A DNA stretch of 56,652 nucleotides. Origin: Thermoproteus sp. UBA157 (GTDB taxonomy: Archaea; Thermoproteota; Thermoprotei; Thermoproteales; Thermoproteaceae). The stretch is taken from assembly GCA_002497345.1 (NCBI GenBank), contig DANS01000038.1, positions 428 to 57,079 on the forward strand, written 5' to 3'. Positions 40,180 through 50,189 of this stretch are shown here, piece after piece; the stretch's first letter is position 1, and each line of letters starts with the position of its first letter. A program made the position numbers and the translations under genes. The notes under the pieces are model-generated. The model ran no database searches. It saw only the letters and a program-made list of their open reading frames with translations, and was not told the DNA's origin.

Positions 40180-42167
40180 CTCCCCTTGAACTGCGGCTTT
40201 CTCTTCTGGAGGAACGCGCTGACCCCCTCGTATAGATCCTCCGTGGAGAAGACAACGCCGAAGTGGGCGGCCTCCAGATCAAGCGCCGACCACAACGGAG
40301 CCTCGTAGCCGTAATTGATGGCGTATTTGGCCATGGCCAACGCTATAGGCGGCTTCTCGGCTAACTTAAGCGCAAGCGTCCTCGCCTCTTGCTCGAGCCT
40401 CTCGGGCGGCACGACCTTGTTGACTAACCCCATCTTCTCCGCATCCCTTGCCGATATGTTATCGCCGGTGAATATCAGCTCCTTGGCCTTAGCGAGCCCC
40501 ACAAGTCTCGTCAACCTCTGCGTGCCCCCTCCGCCGGGGAACAAGCCCAAGTTGACCTCGGGCTGGCCCAGAACGGCCGTCTCGGATGCTATCCTGATAT
40601 CACACGCAAGGGCCAGCTCGAGACCTCCGCCGAGAGTATATCCGTTGAGAGCACATATGACCGGCCGATCTAGCTTTTCGATCTTCTCGGCTATCTCATG
40701 TAGCCCTCTGGAGAGCTTGTACGCTAGGAAGGGCGTTGTGCCCACGAAGCCCGTGACGTCGGCACCGGCTGAGAATGCGCGGCCAGCGCCGGTTATGATC
40801 ACCACGCGCACCTTGTCGAAATCGGCTCTCGATATCTCGTCCAACGCCGCCGATAGCTCCTCCACCATCTTCGGGTTTATGGCGTTGAGCCGCTCCGGCC
40901 TATTGAGTATTATCCACGCAACGGGCGACTCATATCTCACTATTATCGTCTCGAACCTCTTCTCCTCTCCCTTTACGTATGTATAGAAGCCTTCCCCGCT
41001 CTTACGGCCGAGCTTCCCCGACTTGGTCATGTCAAGCAGAAGCGGGTCGGGCGCGAACTCCTCGAAGCCTGTCTTGGCCTTCCACGCCTCAAGCGCCTTC
41101 ACAACGACGTCTATCCCGAACTCGTCCGCCAGCTCTAGCGGGCCCTTGGGCCAATTGAGGCCGAGCTTCACCGCCTTGTCGACATCTTCCTTAGTCGCTA
41201 TGCCCTCTCTGACCAGATACGCGGCCTCGTTTATAGCCGGCGCCAGCAGCGCCACAACGTCGAGCCTTTCGCCGGGCTCCTTCGGTATGTCGGGCCATTG
41301 GAACTTGCCGGGGGCCGGGTACTTGTAGAAGCCCTCCCCGGTCTTGACGCCGTATTTCTTCTGCTGACACTTCTCGGCAATTAGCGGGCAGGGATGCGTC
41401 TTGAAGCCTCTCTTGACCATGGCATCCCCTATGAAGCATATCACGTCTATGCCTGTATAGTCCATCAAGAGGAACGCCCCCATGGGGAGCCCCACTCGGT
41501 ATCTCAAGGCTGAATCCACCGCGATTATGTCGGCCTCGCCCTTAGCGACTGTCCAACATGCGGCGTCGTTGACTCTGGCCAATATCCTGTTGACTATGAA
41601 GCCCGGCACGTCTTTGTTAACGACGACGGTTTGTTTGCCGAGCTGGGACGCGTATTCGGCCACCCGCTTCACTGTCTCGTCGCTGGTGTATTTGCCCTTG
41701 ATTATCTCCACCAGCGGCATCAACGGCGGCGGGTTGAAGAAGTGCATGCCGACGACTAGGGGCCGCCTCTCGGGCTTGACGGCCTCGGATATCTCGGTTA
41801 TGGGGAGGCTGGACGTGTTCGTGGCCAAGATGGCGTTAGGCGGCGCACAGCGATCGGCTTCGGCAAAAACCCTCTTCTTGGTCTCGACCTCCTCTATGAC
41901 GGCCTCCACCATGATCTCCGCGCCCTCAACGGCCTTGCAAACGTCGTTGACTATGGGCTTGATCCTGGCCAGAACCGTTTGCGGATCCTCCTTTATCTGC
42001 CCCTTCTCGGCTAATTTCTTGAGCGACCAATCTATATTTTGTAAAGCTCTCTTTAAGTAATCCTCAGCTATATCGACAAGGGCAACCTCGTAACCGGCTA
42101 TGGCGAACAGCTCGGCTATGCCGTGGCCCATGGTGCCGGCGCCTATGACGGCTACCCTCTTAGCCAT
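40176..42167 (-). CDS. 3-hydroxyacyl-CoA dehydrogenase / enoyl-CoA hydratase fusion
   Basis: 663 aa. Residues 1-400: NAD-binding AVIGAGTMGHGIAELFA, then GMHFFNPPPLMPLVEII with the catalytic His, and GEGFYKYP repeated later as GEGFYTYV. Residues about 405-660: crotonase domain with RAFSAGADVTGF, GGGLELALACDIRIAS and PEVNLGLFPGGGGTQRL, both acidic catalytic positions present. The order (dehydrogenase first, hydratase second) is the archaeal form known as crotonyl-CoA hydratase/(S)-3-hydroxybutyryl-CoA dehydrogenase. First gene of the operon with the thiolase. Confidence 0.93.
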   Translation of the reverse strand: MAKRVAVIGAGTMGHGIAELFAIAGYEVALVDIAEDYLKRALQNIDWSLKKLAEKGQIKEDPQTVLARIKPIVNDVCKAVEGAEIMVEAVIEEVETKKRVFAEADRCAPPNAILATNTSSLPITEISEAVKPERRPLVVGMHFFNPPPLMPLVEIIKGKYTSDETVKRVAEYASQLGKQTVVVNKDVPGFIVNRILARVNDAACWTVAKGEADIIAVDSALRYRVGLPMGAFLLMDYTGIDVICFIGDAMVKRGFKTHPCPLIAEKCQQKKYGVKTGEGFYKYPAPGKFQWPDIPKEPGERLDVVALLAPAINEAAYLVREGIATKEDVDKAVKLGLNWPKGPLELADEFGIDVVVKALEAWKAKTGFEEFAPDPLLLDMTKSGKLGRKSGEGFYTYVKGEEKRFETIIVRYESPVAWIILNRPERLNAINPKMVEELSAALDEISRADFDKVRVVIITGAGRAFSAGADVTGFVGTTPFLAYKLSRGLHEIAEKIEKLDRPVICALNGYTLGGGLELALACDIRIASETAVLGQPEVNLGLFPGGGGTQRLTRLVGLAKAKELIFTGDNISARDAEKMGLVNKVVPPERLEQEARTLALKLAEKPPIALAMAKYAINYGYEAPLWSALDLEAAHFGVVFSTEDLYEGVSAFLQKRKPQFKGR

Positions 42168-42232
42168 AGGGCTGGTTGACGACGGATTTTTAAAGCAAGA
42201 CTACGTCTATTGTCTAAATAACGCTATATAGG

Positions 42233-43321
42233 TTATTTTAGCCTCCTTTCCAACAAGCTCTCGATGAACTGTGGCCTCATCTCCTCCAACGCGGAGGCCA
42301 AGAGCCTCGCGGCGTTTATGGCATCGTCTAGTTTCAAGACCTCGACAGGGGAGTGGACGTAGCGAGTCGGTATGCTGATGGTGGCAGCCGGCACGCCCTC
42401 TCTTCTGAAGGCTATCGCCATGGCGTCGGTGGTCCCGCCATAAAGCACCTCGAATTGATAGGGGATTCCCTTTCTTTTGGCCACGTCAGTTAAGAAGTCC
42501 CTGAGCCTTGGATGTGCCACGAACAACCCGCCCCTGCCGCCGTCCATCACCTTTATGGCGGGCCCGGCCCCTAGCTTGGTCACGTACTCCCTCTCCGAGA
42601 TTCCCGGCACATCCGCCGCTATGGTCGTGTCCAACGCTATCGCCGCGTGGGGATTGACCCTCTCCGCAGCCACGGAGGCCCCCCTTAAGCCTATCTCCTC
42701 CTGCACGGTAGCGACGGCGTATACCGTGACGGAGGTTTCGCCGAGAAGCCTCAAAGCGTAGAGCATAGCGGCGAGCCCGGCCCTATCGTCGAAGGCCTTG
42801 CCGGTGACCACGCCGTCTGCCAACTCGGCGAACTCCCTATCGAGGACTACGACGGAGCCAACCCCCACTCCTAGCCTTTCAACCTCCTCGGCGCTTGAGG
42901 CGCCTATATCCACGAAGAGATCCTTCATCTCGGGCGCCTCCCTCTCCTTCCCGGGAGGCGTAACGTGGGGAGGTCTGCTGCCTATAACGCCCTTCAGCCT
43001 CTTCCCATCTCTGGCCATTACGACTACCCTTTGGCCGACCAATGTTACCTCGTTCCACCCTCCCATTGGCTTGACTCTGAGGAAGCCGTTCTTGTCTACA
43101 TGGTCGACTATCAGCCCTATTTCATCCATGTGGGCCGCTAGCATAACTCTGTATTCGGTCTCGCCGCGCTTAATGCCGAAGACGTTGCCCCAACGATCCA
43201 CGAAGAGCTCGTCCACATAAGGCCCCATCTCCTCTACGACGATCTCTCTGACCTCGTCCTCGAACCCTGGAGGGCCAAAGGCCTCTGAGAGCCTTTTCAA
43301 TAATCCTTTGAAGTCCTCCAT
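42233..43321 (-). CDS. M42 family metallo-aminopeptidase
   Basis: 362-aa cytosolic dizinc peptidase of the TET/deblocking aminopeptidase family, usually dodecameric. Metal ligands: His in AAHMDEIG, Asp in AFDDRAGLAAML, the catalytic Glu pair EEIGLRGA, Asp in ALDTTIA, and His in YVHSPVEV near the C-terminus. Some members are annotated as endoglucanases by error. Gap of 23 nt to the acyl-CoA ligase upstream, same strand. Confidence 0.93.
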   Translation of the reverse strand: MEDFKGLLKRLSEAFGPPGFEDEVREIVVEEMGPYVDELFVDRWGNVFGIKRGETEYRVMLAAHMDEIGLIVDHVDKNGFLRVKPMGGWNEVTLVGQRVVVMARDGKRLKGVIGSRPPHVTPPGKEREAPEMKDLFVDIGASSAEEVERLGVGVGSVVVLDREFAELADGVVTGKAFDDRAGLAAMLYALRLLGETSVTVYAVATVQEEIGLRGASVAAERVNPHAAIALDTTIAADVPGISEREYVTKLGAGPAIKVMDGGRGGLFVAHPRLRDFLTDVAKRKGIPYQFEVLYGGTTDAMAIAFRREGVPAATISIPTRYVHSPVEVLKLDDAINAARLLASALEEMRPQFIESLLERRLK

Positions 43322-43344
43322 GGGCTTTGAAAAAACGGATCTCC

Positions 43345-45012
43345 TTAAGCGTTGGCGCTTTGTTTGAGGAGGTCCTTATAGCGCTCCCTGAGCACCTTCT
43401 TGTCTATCTTCCCTGTGCCGGTCATCGGCAGATCGGAGACGACTAAGACCTTATCCGGCAGCCACCACTTGGGTATTTTGCCCATGTCGACGAATTTCTG
43501 GAGATGAGCCAAGACCTCGTCCGGGCTCACCGAGGCGCCCGGCTTGGGCACCACAAACGCGACGGGCCTCTCGCCCCATTTCTCGTGGGGCAGGCCGACA
43601 ACTGCGGCCATTCCCACGGAGGGGTGCATCATTATTAAGTCCTCCAGCTGCAGCGACGAGATCCACTCGCCTCCCGACTTTATTACGTCCTTCAGCCTAT
43701 CCACTATCTTGATTCTTCCATCGGGGCACCAGATGGCCGCATCGCCCGTGTGGAACCAGCCGTTGCGCCACGCGGTTTTAGTCTTCTCGGGATCGCCTAT
43801 ATATTCAGGGGTTATCCACGGCGCCCTTAAGGCGAGCTCGCCGGCGGTCTTGCAGTCTTTCGGAACCGGTCTGTCGTTCTCGTCCATTACGGCGAACTCC
43901 GCGAGCGGGTTGGGGAGGCCCGTCATGACTATGAGGTCGTAGGCCCTCTCCGCGTCTTCGGGCAACTTCTCGGTTGGCCTGAGGAAGCCGAGGGAGACCA
44001 CGGGCGCCGTCTCCGTCATGCCGTAGCCGACTCTGGGCACGAACCCAGCATCGGCGGCCTTCTTGGCAAGCTCCTTCGGGAGCGCGGCCCCTCCGACTAT
44101 GTATATGGGCGCCAGCCTCCTTATGCCCTCCACGTATTTCGGCAAATCGGGATGCGTGACGAGCATGTAGAGTATAGTGGGCACGCCGGCCATCGCCTTG
44201 ACCTCCTCCTCTACTATTAGCCTAAGTATGTGACCGTAGTCGAATCTGCCGGGCATGACTTGCTTCCAGCCCGCTAGGGCGTAGACCCAAGGCAAGCCCC
44301 AAGCGTGGACGTGGAACATCGGCACTAGATATAGTGCGGTGCAAGGCTTCCCGTTTATATCAGCGCAATCGTTTCTGGCCAAGCCTCTATAGCCGACCGC
44401 CGCGAGCGCGACGCTGAACGTGTGGAGGACCAGTTGCCGGTGGGTGAAATAGGCGCCCTTGGGTCTGCCCGTGGTGCCCGACGTATAGAGGACTGTGGCA
44501 ACGGCGTCCTCGCTCAGATCGGGCAACTCCCTCTCCTCTCCTGATTTTATCACGTCCTCTATCTCAGGATCCTTGCCCGCAACTCCCATGCCATCCGATA
44601 TCTGGATATATGTCCGCACGGACTTGAGATAAGGCCTTAGTTTGTCGACGAGAGGCGCGAAATCTCTGTGATAAATAAGCACTTTGTCCCCCGCTTGGTT
44701 TATAGTGTACGCAATATCTTCCGGGGCCAACCTCACGTTTACTGTATGGAGCGCCGCTCCTATGCCGGGCACTGCCCAGTATAGGTCCCAATGCCATATG
44801 GTGTTCCAATCCAGAGTGGCGACCCTGTCGCCAGGCTCCACGCCGAGTTTCCTCAAGCCGTCGGCCAACTTCAGTATGCGTCTGTACTCCTGCCCGTACG
44901 TTGAGCGTATATCGGCTCCGTGCGGAGGCCTATAGACTATGGGCACATCGCCGAAAACGTAGTTTATGTATCTCAATAAATTATTGAGCGTTAATTGGTA
45001 TTTGTAGGCCAT
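43345..45012 (-). CDS. AMP-forming acyl-CoA synthetase (1)
   Basis: 555 aa ANL-superfamily ligase: carboxylate, ATP and CoA to acyl-CoA via an acyl-adenylate. Motif A3 LYTSGTTGRPKGAYF, A5 region GYGMTETAPV, A7 GWFHTGDAAIW, A8 DRLKDVIKSGGEWIS, and the catalytic Lys in MTGTGKIDKKVLRE. Medium/short-chain fatty acids or 4-hydroxybutyrate are possible substrates; the neighbourhood of 4-hydroxybutyrate-cycle genes makes the latter worth testing. Single gene with its own upstream space. Confidence 0.9.
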   Translation of the reverse strand: MAYKYQLTLNNLLRYINYVFGDVPIVYRPPHGADIRSTYGQEYRRILKLADGLRKLGVEPGDRVATLDWNTIWHWDLYWAVPGIGAALHTVNVRLAPEDIAYTINQAGDKVLIYHRDFAPLVDKLRPYLKSVRTYIQISDGMGVAGKDPEIEDVIKSGEERELPDLSEDAVATVLYTSGTTGRPKGAYFTHRQLVLHTFSVALAAVGYRGLARNDCADINGKPCTALYLVPMFHVHAWGLPWVYALAGWKQVMPGRFDYGHILRLIVEEEVKAMAGVPTILYMLVTHPDLPKYVEGIRRLAPIYIVGGAALPKELAKKAADAGFVPRVGYGMTETAPVVSLGFLRPTEKLPEDAERAYDLIVMTGLPNPLAEFAVMDENDRPVPKDCKTAGELALRAPWITPEYIGDPEKTKTAWRNGWFHTGDAAIWCPDGRIKIVDRLKDVIKSGGEWISSLQLEDLIMMHPSVGMAAVVGLPHEKWGERPVAFVVPKPGASVSPDEVLAHLQKFVDMGKIPKWWLPDKVLVVSDLPMTGTGKIDKKVLRERYKDLLKQSANA

Positions 45013-45039
45013 ATAGAAACATTTTGGGAGATTTTTAAG

Positions 45040-45984
45040 TTATAACGAATAGAGCTTGAGGAGCAGCTTCTGGAGGAAGCCCGGGACGTACCTTATTGAG
45101 ACCATGCCGACCGATCCGGCCACGAACGGCTCGCTCAAGCGATCGAGCAATCGCAAATCCTCCTCCGGCAGCTGAAAGGCCAGCGCGCCCGATACGTCCT
45201 CGGCTTGAGCGACGTTTTTGATTCCCGGTATGGGCAAAACGCCTCTGTGCTTGAGCCAAGCGAGGACCACCTTGGCGGCGGAGACGCCCCTGGCCTTAGC
45301 GATGTCCAACACCGCCTTCACGATGCGCCCTCCGGCCTCCGTTGAGGCCTTCCGTGCTGAGGGGTCCATCCTTCTGGCTTTGTCGGAACCCCATCTGCCC
45401 AGGACGGCGCCTTTAGCCAGCGGCGACCACGCGATTATCTTTACGCCGAGCTCCTCGGCCGTCCTCCTGAACTCTTCGCTGTCGGCGGCTCTGTTGAACA
45501 AATTGTACTCTATTTGATCGGACACTATCTCATGCCGCCTAAGGCACTCAACCGTCTTACGCAGGAGGTCCGCCCCGAAGTTGCTAACGCCTATTTCCGC
45601 AACGACGCCGGCCTCCTTGAGGCGCTCGAGATCCCTGATCACTTTGCACAAGGGGACGTAGAACGGCGGCGGCCAGTGTAATTGGAGAAGATCAATACGT
45701 CCCAGCCTCCTCAAGCTCTCCCTGGCCGACTTCTCGACTCTGCCCCAATGGAAGCCGGCCACCTTAGTCGCTATGATCACATCGTATCCCCGCGCGGCCT
45801 CCCCCACCAGCTTCTCCGACTCCCCCCATCCGTAGAGCTCGGCCGTGTCCACGAAATTTATCCCGAGCTCGAACGCCCTCCTGTAAGCCTTGATGAGCTC
45901 GCTCCTGTCGACGAGCCAGGCCTTGCCTCCAGCTTGCCAAGCGCCGATGCCTATATCGCTGACCTTCAAGCTACCCAACATCAT
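45040..45984 (-). CDS. Aldo/keto reductase
   Basis: 314 aa TIM-barrel NADPH oxidoreductase. The catalytic tetrad is visible: Asp and Tyr in NFVDTAELYG, Lys in IIATKVAGF, His in LLQLHWPPP. Also GVSNFGADLL, EYNLFNRAAD and a C-terminal ALAWLKHRG-like cofactor segment. ATGATGA overlap with the long-chain ligase gene, so cotranscribed and possibly part of the same acid/aldehyde metabolism. Specific substrate unknown. Confidence 0.9.
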   Translation of the reverse strand: MMLGSLKVSDIGIGAWQAGGKAWLVDRSELIKAYRRAFELGINFVDTAELYGWGESEKLVGEAARGYDVIIATKVAGFHWGRVEKSARESLRRLGRIDLLQLHWPPPFYVPLCKVIRDLERLKEAGVVAEIGVSNFGADLLRKTVECLRRHEIVSDQIEYNLFNRAADSEEFRRTAEELGVKIIAWSPLAKGAVLGRWGSDKARRMDPSARKASTEAGGRIVKAVLDIAKARGVSAAKVVLAWLKHRGVLPIPGIKNVAQAEDVSGALAFQLPEEDLRLLDRLSEPFVAGSVGMVSIRYVPGFLQKLLLKLYSL

Positions 45985-47744
45985 GACCTCTTGCTGAGCT
46001 CATCTCTCAACGCCCTTTTCAGAATCTTACCCACTGGGGTCTTCGGCAGATCGTCTCTGAACTCCACAAGCCTCGGGCGTTTATATGGGGCTAGCCTCTC
46101 GGAGGCCCACTTAATTATGTCGTTAGCCGAGATCTTTCCCTTGCACTCGTCCTTGGGCACTATGTAGGCCTTCGGCACCTCGCCGGCCTCCGGATCCGGA
46201 ACCCCTATCACAGCCGCCTCCTTGACGCAGGGGTGTTGGTAGAGCACCTCCTCCACCTCCCTGGAGAAGACCGAATATCCCTTGTACTTTATCATGTCCT
46301 TCTTCCTATCCACTATGTAGAAGTAGCCCTCCTCGTCCATGTAGGCTATATCGCCGGTCCTGAACCACCTAAGTCCACAGCAGTGGAAGAAGGCGGCCTC
46401 GTTCTCCTCGGGCCTATTGCGATAGCCCCTCATAACTTGAGGCCCCGATATGACTAATTCCCCCGTCTGGCCAGGCGGAAGGAGCTCCGGCTTGTCGAGA
46501 TCCGCTACGGCGGCGTAGGTGCTCGGTATTGGCAAGCCGATCGAGCCTGGCTTGTGCTTGCCGTTTAGCAATGGGTTGAGGTGGGTAACCACCGCGGTCT
46601 CCGTCATGCCATAGCCTTCCCTCAAAGGCGCGCCCGTCAAATCCTCGAACCTCTTGGCCACCTCGACCGGGAGAGGCGCGGATCCGGATATGCAGAAGGC
46701 CAAGCTCCTCAAGTCGTACTTCCGCGCATCGGGGCTATTTATTATTGCATTGTAGATAGTCGGCACTCCGTGGAAGACGGAAGCCTTGTATTTGCCGATG
46801 TCGGAGAGAATGCGCTTGAGATCGAAGCGCGGGTAGACGAGCACGGTGTGTCCCTCGAATATGGCGTAGTGCATCACGGTCACTTGGCCGTAGATATGAT
46901 ACCAGGGGAGGACGCCCACTAGGACCATCGGCTTGTCTGGAGGTATGCCCTTGGCCCTTCTGACGACGTTGTAGAAGGGCTTCAGCTGTTGTAAATTCGC
47001 TGAGATGTTGGCATGGGTTATCTCGACGCCTTTGGGGATCCCCGTAGTTCCGCCCGTATACATAAGGGCTGCAAGATCGTCGGGAGTTACGGCCGCCCTG
47101 GAGGTCTCCGGCTCGTACTTGAGCAAATCGGCATAACGCGCGAAGACGCCGCCGTATTTTATCTTGGGCGGCTTCAACTGTCGGCGTGCCAGAGGCTTAA
47201 GCCAGGCGGGCATATAATCTGCCATCTCCACGACGAACACGCGCTCGAATTTGTACTCGTCCAGCGCCTTGAGGACCTTGTCGTAGAGTATATCGGCCGT
47301 AAACAAGACCTTGGCCTCCGCGTCCTTGGCTTGCCTCACGACCTCGCCGGGAGTGTACAGCGGATTCATCGGCGTGACCACGGCGCCTATCTTCAACGAC
47401 GCGTAGTAGGCTATCGCAAACGCCGGATGATTCGGCATATATATAGCCACGACGTCACTCTTGGAGACACCGGTCTCCTTCAACGCTTTGGCGACTCTAT
47501 CGCTGTGGTCGCTCAACGCCCTATACGTCACCTTTCCCCCGAAGTATATAAAGGCGGTCCTGTTGCCGTATGTGGCCGCCCTATCTAGGTAGACGAAGAG
47601 GGGCTCCGGCTTTATCTCGACGTCGGGAGGCACGCCGACGTCATAGTTCTTGACCCAAGGCCTTGTCTTTATATATTTTTCGAAAACCTCCTGGGAATCC
47701 ACTTCAGTAAATACGTCAAGCAATTTAAAAATTGGGTCAGCCAT
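45981..47744 (-). CDS. Long-chain fatty-acid-CoA ligase-like (2)
   Basis: 587 aa ANL ligase of the FadD type. Motif A3 LMYTGGTTGIPKGVEI, GYGMTETAVVTHLNP, RTGDIAYMDEEGYFYIVDRKKDMIKYKGYSVF, and the catalytic Lys in TPVGKILKRAL. Divergent from the acyl-CoA dehydrogenase operon with 43 bp between starts, so uptake/activation and first oxidation could be expressed together. Confidence 0.92.
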   Translation of the reverse strand: MADPIFKLLDVFTEVDSQEVFEKYIKTRPWVKNYDVGVPPDVEIKPEPLFVYLDRAATYGNRTAFIYFGGKVTYRALSDHSDRVAKALKETGVSKSDVVAIYMPNHPAFAIAYYASLKIGAVVTPMNPLYTPGEVVRQAKDAEAKVLFTADILYDKVLKALDEYKFERVFVVEMADYMPAWLKPLARRQLKPPKIKYGGVFARYADLLKYEPETSRAAVTPDDLAALMYTGGTTGIPKGVEITHANISANLQQLKPFYNVVRRAKGIPPDKPMVLVGVLPWYHIYGQVTVMHYAIFEGHTVLVYPRFDLKRILSDIGKYKASVFHGVPTIYNAIINSPDARKYDLRSLAFCISGSAPLPVEVAKRFEDLTGAPLREGYGMTETAVVTHLNPLLNGKHKPGSIGLPIPSTYAAVADLDKPELLPPGQTGELVISGPQVMRGYRNRPEENEAAFFHCCGLRWFRTGDIAYMDEEGYFYIVDRKKDMIKYKGYSVFSREVEEVLYQHPCVKEAAVIGVPDPEAGEVPKAYIVPKDECKGKISANDIIKWASERLAPYKRPRLVEFRDDLPKTPVGKILKRALRDELSKRS

Positions 47745-47787
47745 TAAACGAAGTGAACATTTATAACGGATCTAGGTAGTCCGCGTA

Positions 47788-49020
47788 ATGGTATTCCCGC
47801 TAGACTCGATAACTGACTACTCTGTGGTGTTAACGCCGGAGCACGAGATGTTCAGGAAGGCCGTCAGGGAGTTCGTGGAGAGGGAGATAGCACCGAGGGC
47901 CATGGAGATAGAGGAAAAGGGCGAGCCCCCGCTCGACATAATTAAGAAGATCGCCGAGCAAGGCTTCTTCGGAATAGGGATACCCGAGAAATACGGCGGC
48001 CAAGGAGGCGATCACCGCATGGCCGCTATAATGTCGGAGGAGTTCTGCCGAGTTCTGCCGGGCCTCAGCGTCTACTTCGGAACCAACGAGCTGTTCTTGA
48101 CGCCAATATTACTCTTCGGCACCGAGGAGCAGAGACAGAAGTATATTCCGCCGATTGCCAGAGGCGAGAAGCTCGGCGCATTCGCCGTGACGGAGCCCTG
48201 TTGCGGCTCGGACGTCGCCGGGATACAGACAAGGGCCGAGAAGAAGGGCAATAAGTGGATCATAAACGGCAGAAAGGCCTTCATAAGTAGTTCGGACGTC
48301 GCCGACTACTTCATAGTCCTAGCCAGGACCTACCCGCCGCCCGATAAGAGAATGCGCTATCTCGGCCTCACGTTCTTCATAGTCGAGAAGGACACCCCCG
48401 GTTTCAAGGTGGAGCAGTGCTACCATAAGATGGGCCTCCAAGGCGACAACGCTTGCGAGCTGGTCTTCGAGAACGTGGAGGTACCCGATGAGAACCGCGT
48501 GGGCGAGGAGGGCATGGGCTTCATATATGCCATGGAGACCTTCGACAGGACGAGAATCGGCGTGGCGGCGCAAGCAGTCGGCATGGCACAAGCGGCCTTC
48601 GAGAAGGCGTTCCAGTACGTCCACCAGAGGCAAGCCTTCGGAGTCCCCGTGGCCTACTTCCAAGCCATACAGTTCAGCTTAATGGACATGGCAGCGAAGC
48701 TCTTCGCCGCAAGGCTCCTCACGTATCTAGCCGCTAAGTTGGCGGACGAAGGCAAGAGGGAGTTCACCTTCGTCGCCTCGCTGGCCAAGTTCTATGCGAC
48801 CGAGGCGGCCGAGGAGATCATATCAGAGGCCATAAACCTCCACGGCGGAGTCGGCGTGATAGTGGAGACGGGCATAGAGCGGTTCCTACGCCACGTGAAG
48901 ATAACCCAGATTTACGAAGGCGCCAACAACATACAGCGCTTGACGGCATACCGCCAGCTAATACGCCTCCTGAGGGAAAAGGGGCAAATACCGGAGGAGG
49001 TCGCCAAGTTGGTTACATGA
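47788..49020 (+). CDS. Acyl-CoA dehydrogenase
   Basis: 410-aa FAD flavoprotein. Motifs AFAVTEPCCGSDVAGIQTRAEKKG (FAD/substrate), DRTRIGVAAQAVGMAQAAFEKAF, GVPVAYFQAIQF and the C-terminal catalytic Glu in IYEGANNIQRLTAYR. The electron acceptor (ETF) is not encoded nearby. ATG at 47788 lies 27 nt after CATTTATAACG. It overlaps the thiolase-like gene by 4 nt. Together with the divergent ligase this is a fatty-acid or branched-acid degradation locus. Confidence 0.94.
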   Translation: MVFPLDSITDYSVVLTPEHEMFRKAVREFVEREIAPRAMEIEEKGEPPLDIIKKIAEQGFFGIGIPEKYGGQGGDHRMAAIMSEEFCRVLPGLSVYFGTNELFLTPILLFGTEEQRQKYIPPIARGEKLGAFAVTEPCCGSDVAGIQTRAEKKGNKWIINGRKAFISSSDVADYFIVLARTYPPPDKRMRYLGLTFFIVEKDTPGFKVEQCYHKMGLQGDNACELVFENVEVPDENRVGEEGMGFIYAMETFDRTRIGVAAQAVGMAQAAFEKAFQYVHQRQAFGVPVAYFQAIQFSLMDMAAKLFAARLLTYLAAKLADEGKREFTFVASLAKFYATEAAEEIISEAINLHGGVGVIVETGIERFLRHVKITQIYEGANNIQRLTAYRQLIRLLREKGQIPEEVAKLVT

Positions 49021-50189
49021 GGAGGGTCGCCGTCGTCGGAGTAGGGATCTCCAAATTCGGCTACAGGCCGGACGTATCTCTCCCCGAGTTGGCCTGGGAG
49101 GCTGTCAAGGAGGCGCTGGACGACGCAAGGCTGGACGGCAAGGACATAGAGGCGTACGTCGTGGGGAACGTGGGCGGCTGGTCGAGTGAGCCCCTCCCGG
49201 CGGTGGTCGTGGGGGAGTACTGCGGCTTAGCGCCCAGCAGCGGGATAAGAGTGGAGGCCGCCTGCGCCAGCGGGTCCTCCGCGGTGAGGACGGCCTACCA
49301 CATGGTGGCCAGCGGCGAGGCAGACATCGTCATGGCCATAGGTGTAGAGAAGATGAACGAATCGCCGACGCCGACCGTCGTCGAGTTCATCGGGAGGGCC
49401 GGCAACTACTTCTGGGAGTTCGAGAACTTCGGCCTCACCTTCCCCGGCTACTACGCGCTCCACGCCACGGCATACATGAACAAATACGGCGCCACCGAGG
49501 CCGACCTCTGTGAAATCGCCGTCAAGAACCACTATTACGGTAGCCTCAACCCGAAGGCCCAGTTCCAGAAGCCCATAACGCTTGAGGAATGCCTCAAGTC
49601 TAGATACGTCGCGTGGCCTCTGAAGCTGTACGACTCGTCCCCCATAACCGACGGATCGGCGGCAGTGATACTCGCCAGCGAGGAGGTGGCTAAGAAGATC
49701 ACGGACACCCCAGTTTGGATAAAGGCCATCGGCGCTGCGAATGGCACCAGCAACTTGAGCAGGAGGGACGACTTCACGGGGCTTGAGGCGGCCAGGCTGG
49801 CGGCCCAGAGGGCGTACAAGAAGGCAGGCATAGATCCCAGCGAGCCTGTGAAGTACCTCGACGTGGCCGAGGTGCACGACTGCTTTACCATAGCCGAGAT
49901 AATGGCGTATGAGGACCTCGGCCTCGCCAAGAGGGGCGAGGGCTATAAGCTGGCCAGGGAGAAGCAGACGTACATAGGCGGGGTGATACCGGTCAACTTG
50001 AGCGGGGGCCTCAAGGCCAAGGGCCATCCAATCGGCGCCACCGGCGTGGCCATGATAGCGGAGCTCACGAGGCAGTTGAGGCAGGAGGTGGAGAGGGGGA
50101 GGCAAGCGCCGATAAAGAAGGGCATGGCACTCGCCCACAACGTGGGAGGGACCGGCCACTACGCCTTCGTGACCATCTTGTCGCTATGA
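49017..50189 (+). CDS. Thiolase-family acetyl-CoA acetyltransferase (SCP2-thiolase-like)
   Basis: 390 aa. Nucleophile Cys in VEAACASGSSAV, HDCFT (in place of NEAF, typical of SCP-x type thiolases), GHPIGATG and C-terminal NVGGTGH, where the second Cys of classical thiolases is not seen. This subtype works with DUF35 OB-fold partners, and a DUF35 gene follows directly (ATGA overlap). May use branched or unusual 3-ketoacyl-CoAs. Confidence 0.9.
   Translation: MRRVAVVGVGISKFGYRPDVSLPELAWEAVKEALDDARLDGKDIEAYVVGNVGGWSSEPLPAVVVGEYCGLAPSSGIRVEAACASGSSAVRTAYHMVASGEADIVMAIGVEKMNESPTPTVVEFIGRAGNYFWEFENFGLTFPGYYALHATAYMNKYGATEADLCEIAVKNHYYGSLNPKAQFQKPITLEECLKSRYVAWPLKLYDSSPITDGSAAVILASEEVAKKITDTPVWIKAIGAANGTSNLSRRDDFTGLEAARLAAQRAYKKAGIDPSEPVKYLDVAEVHDCFTIAEIMAYEDLGLAKRGEGYKLAREKQTYIGGVIPVNLSGGLKAKGHPIGATGVAMIAELTRQLRQEVERGRQAPIKKGMALAHNVGGTGHYAFVTILSL

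Noticed and set aside
43345..45012. Firm naming as 4-hydroxybutyryl-CoA synthetase
   Set aside because: The sequence shows only a generic acyl-CoA synthetase; the neighbourhood is suggestive but not decisive.
48041..48060. Direct repeat AGTTCTGCCG twice in the acyl-CoA dehydrogenase gene
   Set aside because: A chance 10-nt tandem in codons for EFCRVLP; the reading frame and family sequence continue normally.
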